Positions 57,770 to 64,000 of a stretch of DNA of 64,000 nt are shown here, piece by piece. The position numbers and the translations under genes are program-made. Source of the DNA: Chlamydomonas reinhardtii (lineage: Eukaryota; Chlorophyta; Chlorophyceae; Chlamydomonadales; Chlamydomonadaceae); NCBI RefSeq assembly GCF_000002595.2, contig NC_057006.1:4115633-4179632 (forward strand), read 5' to 3'. Positions within the stretch are counted from its first letter, which is position 1. Each line of letters begins with the position of its first letter. A model generated the notes under the pieces. The model searched no databases. It was not told the origin of the DNA and worked only from the letters and a program-made list of their open reading frames with translations.

Positions 57770-60382
57770 ATGGCGTGGACTGGTGGCCCGGAGCTAGGGT
57801 TGTTCCCGCCTGAACGGCCTGTGCCGCCTGCCGTCCCCGACCTGCCCGTGTTGGCCCGCTTGCACTTACCTGCAGGAGGCACATTCACAGCAGCCTTTAG
57901 ACTCCCACGGCTATCCACCTCCACCGCCGCAGCCTCGACCTCAGCCTCAGCGTCACCCTCGCCACCCACGCCGGCCGGTGCTGGTCAGCCTACGCCCCGT
58001 GCCACCACCGCCAACAACAACACTAGCAGCCCGCACGGCCTCAGCAGCTTCGGCGGCCTTAACCCTGTGCAACGCGCCATGGCGTCTGGGGAGCCGCTGC
58101 CGCGGGTGCTGTCGGTGCAGAGCCACGTGGTGCACGGCTACGTGGGCAACAAGTGCGCGGTGTTCCCGCTGCAAGTGCTGGGGCTCGAGGTGAGCAGGCG
58201 GACGACGAGTGAGAGGGCGCGGTGGCCACGGCGCGGGTGGCACCCGGGTGGGCAGAGGAGTGGGGAGGCGGCATGGGGTGGACTTGGTCGGAGGGGGGGT
58301 TGGAACTGCTGTCAGGCCACGCGAAGGCCGGCGCGCGAAGGGCGGCTGGGCTGGGGGCGGCAGCTCGCAGCGATCGTGGTGGCAAGGGCCGCGCTGGCCT
58401 GCAACAGCAACATGCTGAGGCATTGCGGGCCTTGGGGACTGCGGCCAGGGTCCTTCCGCTTCGTTCTGGTGCGCGCCGGCGCGCAGCTGTGCAGCGTGCC
58501 GGTATTCTAAGGTCAGGCCTGCGTCGGATGCGTACTGGGTTTGCGAGCAGCTCAGCACAACGGCCACTGTGCACAGCCAGCCCGCCATTCGGCCCTCGCC
58601 TGCCTGTCACCCTCTGTGTGCTGCTGCCCCCACACGGCCTCAACGGCTGGCGCAGGTGGATCCCATTTACAGCGTGCAGTTCTCCAACCACACCGGCTAC
58701 CCGCTGTTCAAGGGCGCCGTGTTCGACGGCGAGCAGCTGCGCGCGCTGGCGGCGGGGCTGGAGGCCAACAAACTGCTCAACCACACGCACCTGCTCACGG
58801 GTGGGGGCCACAGGGCTGTGGAAGTGTGGAGGGGAGGCCAACAGCTGGGTGTGTGTGTGGGAGGCGGGAGGCGGGGACGCAAAGCACACGTGCTCCAAAG
58901 CTTGTCAATTCCAACCGTTTGGTTTGGCGAAGTGCTGCACGTCTCTCACCAACTGGCAACCGCTTCAATTACCCTGACAGGATACATTGGCAGCCTGTCG
59001 CTGCTGGAAGCCATCGCCGACCTGTGCGCCGTGATGAAGTCCCACTCGCCGCACCTCACGTACGGTGAGCGACACACCGCGACCCCGGCCGCCTCCACCG
59101 CCCTCCCCACGCCACTGCCGTGGACCCGGACGTCTCGCACCGCGCATGACTGCCTAGCTTGCCCCCCATCTGCCCCTCCACCCCCACCCTATGACCCTTC
59201 CGCGCTTCCGCCACTCCACCCTGTCCACGGCCTTCCCTCCCTCTGCTTGCTCTGGTCCCCCAAGTGTGTGACCCGGTGCTGGGCGATGAGGGGCGGCTGT
59301 ACGTGGCGCGGGAGCTGGCGGACGCCTACGCCGCCCACATCATGCCGCTGGCGTCCGTGCTGGTGCCCAACCAGTTCGAGGCGGAGACGCTCACGGGCGG
59401 CGGCGCCATTGGTAGCGTGGAGGCGGCGCTGGAGGCGTGCGACAAGGTGAGGCGGTGTGCTGGGGAGCCGCAGGCAAATAAAGATTATTGGGGTGGTAGT
59501 GGAGGCCAGCCAGTTTCCCCAGAAGGGATGTTGGACGTAGGGCGGAGGAGCGGGCGCTGTGGTTTCATGGTCACTGGAACTGGAACTGTTGACCGCTGCC
59601 TCCACGCCGCCGTCCCGACCCCACCACCTCCCCGCCGCAGCTGCACGCCCGCGGTCCCCACACGGTGGTCATCACCAGCATGTCGCTGCCGAGCGACCCA
59701 GATACCATCACGCTGGTCGCCTCCACGAGGCAGCCGCAGGACGCAGGCGGGCGGCTGGGCGGCGCGACGGCCATGTGCATGCGCATAGACCGCATCAAAG
59801 CCTACTTCACCGGAACAGGTGGGCAGGGGGCAGGAGGAGGGGCACGGCAGAAGGCGTGGCGAGAGGCTTGGGGAGCGGCATGGGCGTGTGTAAGAGGGAG
59901 AGGGACGTGTGTGCGGGCGTGTGGGTAGGGGGAAGGGGGCGACAATGCGTTGTGGTGACTGCAGAAGGCGCACGCAAGTGGCTGACCGCACTCCTAAAAG
60001 CCCGTGAAACATGGGGCCGGGGTACTGCGCACTTTCCACTCAAACCGTCACTAGCCGCGCCCGATTGCAATATGTTCTCGGCCACCAGGCGACCTGTTTG
60101 CCGCGCTGCTGCTGGCGTGGATGCACCACCACCCCGGGGACCTGGCCCTGGCGGTGGAGAAGGCCGTGGGAGGGCTGCAGGTGAGAGGGCGTGCACAAGC
60201 GGGTGGAGGCGGCAGTGGTAATTGTGGATCAAGTCAGCACGCCCTGGCACCACAGCTGAATTCCCTAGTCGCGCACTCCTGTGACTGGAGCAAGATTAAG
60301 AGCTTGACAGCAAATCCAGGTGCAAGGCACGGGCTGCCCTTGCACGTGCGGTCGTGCGCAAGCGTCAACCTTCCTGGTGCCG

Positions 60383-60472
<90 letters not shown>

Positions 60473-60738
60473 GCGTACAGGCGGTGCTGGCCGAGACGGT
60501 GCGGCACTGCGGCGCGGCAGCGCTGGTGGCCGAGCGCACCGCAGAGGTGTGTGCGCTGCGGGAGCTGCGGCTCATACAGTGCCAGGGGCAGCTGCAGGAC
60601 CCGCCCATCAAGTACCGCTGCAGCCCGCTGGAGCGGCGGCAGGACGGGGCGGCGGCAGCAGCGGCAGGAGTGGGGCCGGCAGCGGGGGCGGCAGGCGAGG
60701 TGCAGGGGCAGGGACAAGAGCAGCTGGCGCCGGTTTAG
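57770..60738 (+). CDS. PDXK: pyridoxal kinase
   Basis: Seven exons (57770-58189, 58656-58800, 58981-59064, 59265-59446, 59641-59818, 60089-60180, 60481-60738) encode 452 residues. The core is a standard pyridoxal kinase: [71 protein letters not shown], and the [13 protein letters not shown] anion hole with catalytic Asp, split by an intron. It phosphorylates pyridoxal, pyridoxine and pyridoxamine in the B6 salvage pathway. Compared with the usual 300 or so residues it has an N-terminal extension of about 100 (Pro/Ala/Ser/Thr-rich, perhaps organelle targeting or disordered) and an Ala/Gln-rich C-terminus. A shorter start at the Met at 58080 is possible. The exon 4 acceptor is AAG, not CAG. Confidence 0.92.
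60385..60470 (+). repeat. (GT)43 microsatellite in pyridoxal kinase intron 6
   Basis: An uninterrupted 86-bp GT run ends 10 bases before the acceptor of the last exon. Its closeness to the acceptor means it replaces most of the pyrimidine tract. Confidence 0.95.
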
Positions 60739-61663
60739 GAGTGGTGCCAGGTGGCGTGCGCTGCTAAGTTGGAGCGGGTTGCCGTGGCGGAAGTGGCCGC
60801 CGCGCAGTAGGAGCACGGGCGTGGGCGAGTGGCCCAACCGCCCAAGGCCCAAGAGGGAGAAGCAGAAGGCACCGACAAGCGGGGCGAGGCAGCTGAGCGC
60901 TGTGTAGTGCAGACAGGCTGGTCCGTGGCGACTCGTTTCCGGGTCGCGCACGGCTAGGGTTGTGACCGGGAACAGCTAGTGGTAACCGCGAGCAGTCGGA
61001 GTTAGCACTCGTGATTCATATCCTAAGCCTGGAAGGCTGGAACCGCTCGCCATGGCCTTTCCGGGGCCGAACGGATGGGGCCAGATGGGGCCGACCGGAT
61101 ACATCTGACTCTAAAGCCTATCTGGCAATCTCTCAAGCTTGAGGCAGCGCAAGCGACACGCGCAACCAGTTCCCGCAATTGCTGGCAGAATGCTCATCCT
61201 CATGCGAAAGTACTTTGTTTAGGTATGCACATAAGGGATAGTTTCCCCGCCCTTCCGCGCGAAGGACTCAGGACCCCTGGCGGGCGGCGAAGCGGGCGGC
61301 GGCGCAGCAGCCCAACAAGAAGCGCGGCGCGCCCTCTGCCGCTGCCTCCCGGTCTAAGAAGCAGCGCAGTAGCTAAGGATCAGGTCAAGATTTAGAAGGG
61401 TGCAAGAGCGAATGTGCAATCATGCTGCATTGCAAAGGAGCGAGATTACGTATGGCTGGGACTGAGGGCAGTCCCAGGACGTACCCAGTCCCCAGAGACC
61501 AAGAGGACTAGTATGGTATTGAACTTGCCATGTCCGTCTCCCTGCAGCTCTCTAGCAGGTCCTGGCTCTTTGCCAGGCCGGCAACGTGACCGGCTCAGCA
61601 GTCGAGGGGGACCTGGGGCCGTCTGGGGCCTGGCAGGGCCTGGACATGGACCACACCATGAGG
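60739..61663. other. region downstream of pyridoxal kinase, no firm gene
   Basis: No complete gene is seen. A short plus-strand frame around 61270-61373 reads as a basic tail (AAQQPNKKRGAPSAAASRSK) ending in TAA. It could be the last exon of something unrecognised or a fragment. Confidence 0.35.
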
Positions 61664-61753
61664 GGCACTTCGAACACGGAACAGTCGTGGCGCGGCCTTG
61701 GAACACGGGGCACTTCGAACACGGAACAGTCATGGCGCGGCCTTCCCATTTCG
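61664..61753 (+). repeat. 45-bp tandem duplication
   Basis: The segment GGCACTTCGAACACGGAACA and the sequence through GGCGCGGCCTT occurs twice in a row with a 45-bp period (CACTTCG at 61666 and 61711). Confidence 0.85.
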
Positions 61754-62495
61754 GCGCGCTACGGAACTGCTGCAGCGTCTCACGCGCCTGTCTTACACGA
61801 CCCGCCTGTTCGATCTCGCCACAACACCAGCGCTCGCGACCATCCAGGAGTACCTAGCGGCCTTGGAGGAGGCACTTGGGCAGCTAGAGCAGCAAACATC
61901 AGCAGCCACGCAGCACGGCGACAGCATTCAGCAGCTGCAGCTACAAGCGCTGACGCTCCACGCCTCTGTCTCAGAGGCCCAGGGCGCTGCGCTTGCAGCT
62001 GAACGGCGGCAGAAGGAGCTGCAAGGCACGGTCGCAGCGCTGCAAGTCCAGATGGAGGAGCAACATTGCGCGCTAGAGGACACCCAGCGCGCCCTGGCCC
62101 GAGCAGGGTGCTCCGGGGGGGTCGACGAGGGTAAAGTCCTGCTGAAGTCGGTTAGCCCTGAGCTGCTCGAGAAACTCAAGGCGGCTGGAAATCTGGAGGC
62201 GGTGGCCAGTGCGAGTGGCGCAAACGTCTCCGGACGATACGTGCGCGCGTGGCGGTCAAAGGGTAGGGAGGTTAGCGTGCCCCGGCCCCCGCAGGGGGCG
62301 CGGCGCACCTATACGTTTCAGAAAGGGGGGGCCCCTGTCAAGTTGGTAAACACACGTTCCCGGCCCCCGCCGACTGCGCGCAGCCATTATTTAAGCCATC
62401 CATTACACGAAGCTATTGTACACAAGGTAGAAGAGGCCCCAGCGACAAAGTTCCGATACCCGACTCGAGTCAAGGAACCTCGATCGCGAAAGTAA
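61698..62495 (+). CDS. coiled-coil ORF with basic tail, unassigned
   Basis: This is an open frame of about 265 codons without an in-frame ATG near its left end; the protein-like part starts after a possible acceptor near 61772 (CTGCTGCAG). It reads LTRLSYTTRLFDLATT, then a coiled coil (LAALEEALGQLEQQ, LQGTVAALQVQMEEQ), a segment SPELLEKLKAAGNLEAVAS, and an Arg/Lys/Pro-rich C-terminus. It looks like real coding sequence, or a recent relic of it. Family unknown. It may be a gene exon or part of a mobile or virus-derived element; no hallmark gene supports either view. Confidence 0.4.
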   Translation: MEHGALRTRNSHGAAFPFRRATELLQRLTRLSYTTRLFDLATTPALATIQEYLAALEEALGQLEQQTSAATQHGDSIQQLQLQALTLHASVSEAQGAALAAERRQKELQGTVAALQVQMEEQHCALEDTQRALARAGCSGGVDEGKVLLKSVSPELLEKLKAAGNLEAVASASGANVSGRYVRAWRSKGREVSVPRPPQGARRTYTFQKGGAPVKLVNTRSRPPPTARSHYLSHPLHEAIVHKVEEAPATKFRYPTRVKEPRSRK

Positions 62496-63244
62496 CTGAG
62501 GCTAAAACATATTTCGCGCACTCTAACGCATAGAATGGTGTTCGATGCCTCAAGAAAGACAATTTTTAGGCCAATTTCATCGCACAGGCTGGCGCTGGTC
62601 CAACGTAACTATCAAATACGTAGATCGCTTCAATCTCAGCACTTATGTACCTGACAGGAGGCCCTTAGGCGTGTAAGCTGCGAGCGCGAGCACCTGTCCT
62701 TATTAGTGCCGTGCTGGCTGCCCCACAACGTGAGACCTATGAAGCTGAGACTCTGTTATTATTATATTTGCAAAACGCGTAAGGCTGAACGGTTTCGCCG
62801 CAAGGGCGAACTTGAACTTACTTCGCGACGGCCAACCGTCCGACGTCCGATGCACAGCCCCGACCCCCCAGCACCGGCACCCAGATCACACATTTTACTT
62901 ATAGTGGAGTCTGTATCTCACGGTGGGGGACGGTATGACGGGTTTTGGTGCTGGGGGGGGTTGGTTCGGCAGGGTGCGGGGCCGAGCTGCGGGCACGCGG
63001 GGGGAAGTCCGCGCGCGCCCTCGCAATTTCACAGGGCGTTGGCCCGGCTATTATTTACATAATTACGTTTGTATTTAGAAGCTGCGTGGGCGAAAACGAG
63101 CGATTTTGCGTCCCTTGGATCCCATTTCCCCAGACTCCAATTCCCCGATGAGGTGCTGGGCCCCGACCCCGACCCTGACCCGGACCCCGACCCCGACCCC
63201 GACTCCTCTCGTGCTCGGCATTTTAACACTGTACATTGCGTCCC
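62496..63244. other. AT-richer stretch, no firm gene
   Basis: Base composition shifts to lower GC between 62500 and 62900. A 118-codon frame at 62706-63062 is not convincing. A GACCCC-type hexamer array follows at about 63160-63201. Confidence 0.35.
63160..63201 (+). repeat. GACCCC hexamer array
   Basis: About seven units of GACCCC with single-base variants lie between two AT-richer stretches. Confidence 0.85.
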
Positions 63245-63517
63245 ATGTCACTTGACTCCCTTAGGGGCACGCTCCATGGATCGCATGGCGGTCCGCTAGT
63301 GTGGAATGTCGTGGTGGAGGTGACACAGCAGGAGCGGAGCGCGCTCATTCGGGTGGCGCAGCAGGTCCGTGCGGCTGGTGCCGTTGTCGCACCGTATCTG
63401 ACCCGGGTAGGGTGTGAGATGCGCAAGGAGCAACTGAAGGCTTTTGAGGAGCTTCGTGAGAAGGGGCTCCGACCCCGATGGAAAGGTGGAGCGGGCATTA
63501 CGTGCTCAGGCGCGTAA
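63245..63517 (+). CDS. short helical ORF, unassigned
   Basis: An ATG at 63245 opens about 91 codons: MSLDSLRGTLHGSHGG, then a helical segment (QQERSALIRVAQQVRAAGAV) and a charged stretch (KEQLKAFEELREKG). The pattern is protein-like, but the end of the frame looks unreliable and the ORF may be a relic. Family unknown. Confidence 0.35.
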   Translation: MSLDSLRGTLHGSHGGPLVWNVVVEVTQQERSALIRVAQQVRAAGAVVAPYLTRVGCEMRKEQLKAFEELREKGLRPRWKGGAGITCSGA

Positions 63518-63787
63518 ACAGCGTATAGACGCTTTAGAAGACACTTTGCTTTTTGCTATCAAGCGCCTCCGGACTCAGAAGAGTTAGTGGGGCCACATGG
63601 ACTCCGACGCCATGTAAATGCTCATGCTCTGCTCATGCTCAGTCGTGGCGGAATGGACAGCAGCACTCTAGTGCTGCTAAGTGCTCCTACGTTGCCCAGA
63701 AACCACCCATACGTCCTTGCAACACTAAAGCGATACGGAATGGCCAACGACCACCCAGCGTCGCGCTGAGGCTGCCGTCTTGCGACA

Positions 63788-64000
63788 TGGACTCAACCCC
63801 GACGAATCCTGCTCGGCGACAAATCCTTGTGTCAATACTGCATGCATACCAGCAGCATGAAGAGAAATACAGCCAGGACTTGGCGGTTGGGCAAGGTAAT
63901 TTGTCGTTGCAGCTCCAAGCCTTGATTGGCCAGGGCCTGAAGAAAGAGTTCGATGACACTCTGGTGGCAAGATATGTGCAGCCCACCGCAACGGGACCCA
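63788..64000 (+). CDS. partial ORF running off the window
   Basis: The ATG at 63788 starts MDSTPTNPARRQILVSILHA and the frame is open for 71 codons to the window edge, with a helical, Gln-rich character (LQALIGQGLKKEFDD). It uses fewer GC-ending codons than the genes to the left. Truncated by the window; no family recognised. Confidence 0.35.

Overview
The window looks like nuclear DNA of a volvocine or chlamydomonad green alga. It is GC-rich, its genes are cut by many short GT-AG introns, the proteins carry long Ala/Gly/Gln low-complexity inserts, (TG)n tracts lie in introns, and TGTAA poly(A) signals follow several genes. The recognisable proteins have plant or green-algal relatives (AKR2, plant-type GBP, pheophorbide a oxygenase-like, ERV1). 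Exon models were read by eye. Where I give full exon lists, the phases close exactly across all introns.

Layout, left to right. (+) NHL/BTB protein 245-2257. (-) ERV1/ALR sulfhydryl oxidase 3239-4334, with a 77-codon ORF 43 nt upstream of its ATG on the same strand. (-) A coiled-coil ORF at 5134-5697 and a small unrecognised Cys/His-rich protein at 5725-6880. (-) A DXD-type glycosyltransferase with micro-exons, 7814-12071. (+) AKR2 12733-16303. (+) Guanylate-binding protein 17180-21225. (-) Pheophorbide a oxygenase-like Rieske protein 22505-26777. (+) TPR protein with a Lys/Ser tail 27092-29682. (-) CREST-like membrane protein 31521-33264, divergent from (+) a BAG6/Scythe-like ubiquitin-domain protein 33458-40461. 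(-) F-box-like/ankyrin-like protein 41686-44137. (-) Kinesin 46505-52297. (-) Arg/Ser-rich plus Pro-rich protein 53098-57164, divergent from (+) pyridoxal kinase 57770-60738. The last 3 kb hold only unassigned ORFs.

The clearest structural discovery is at 44324-45605: one non-autonomous hAT-like DNA transposon inserted in reverse orientation inside another copy of the same family. Each copy has its own intact 8-bp target-site duplication. Other points of interest are three GC-AG introns, a possible bicistronic ERV1 transcript, and a small protein with a weak likeness to the zinc core of recombination endonuclease VII.

The genes do not form one pathway. Several act in protein targeting or quality control (AKR2, BAG6-like, ERV1), but adjacency in a nuclear genome is probably chance. 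I saw no tRNA, rRNA, CRISPR array or organellar gene.
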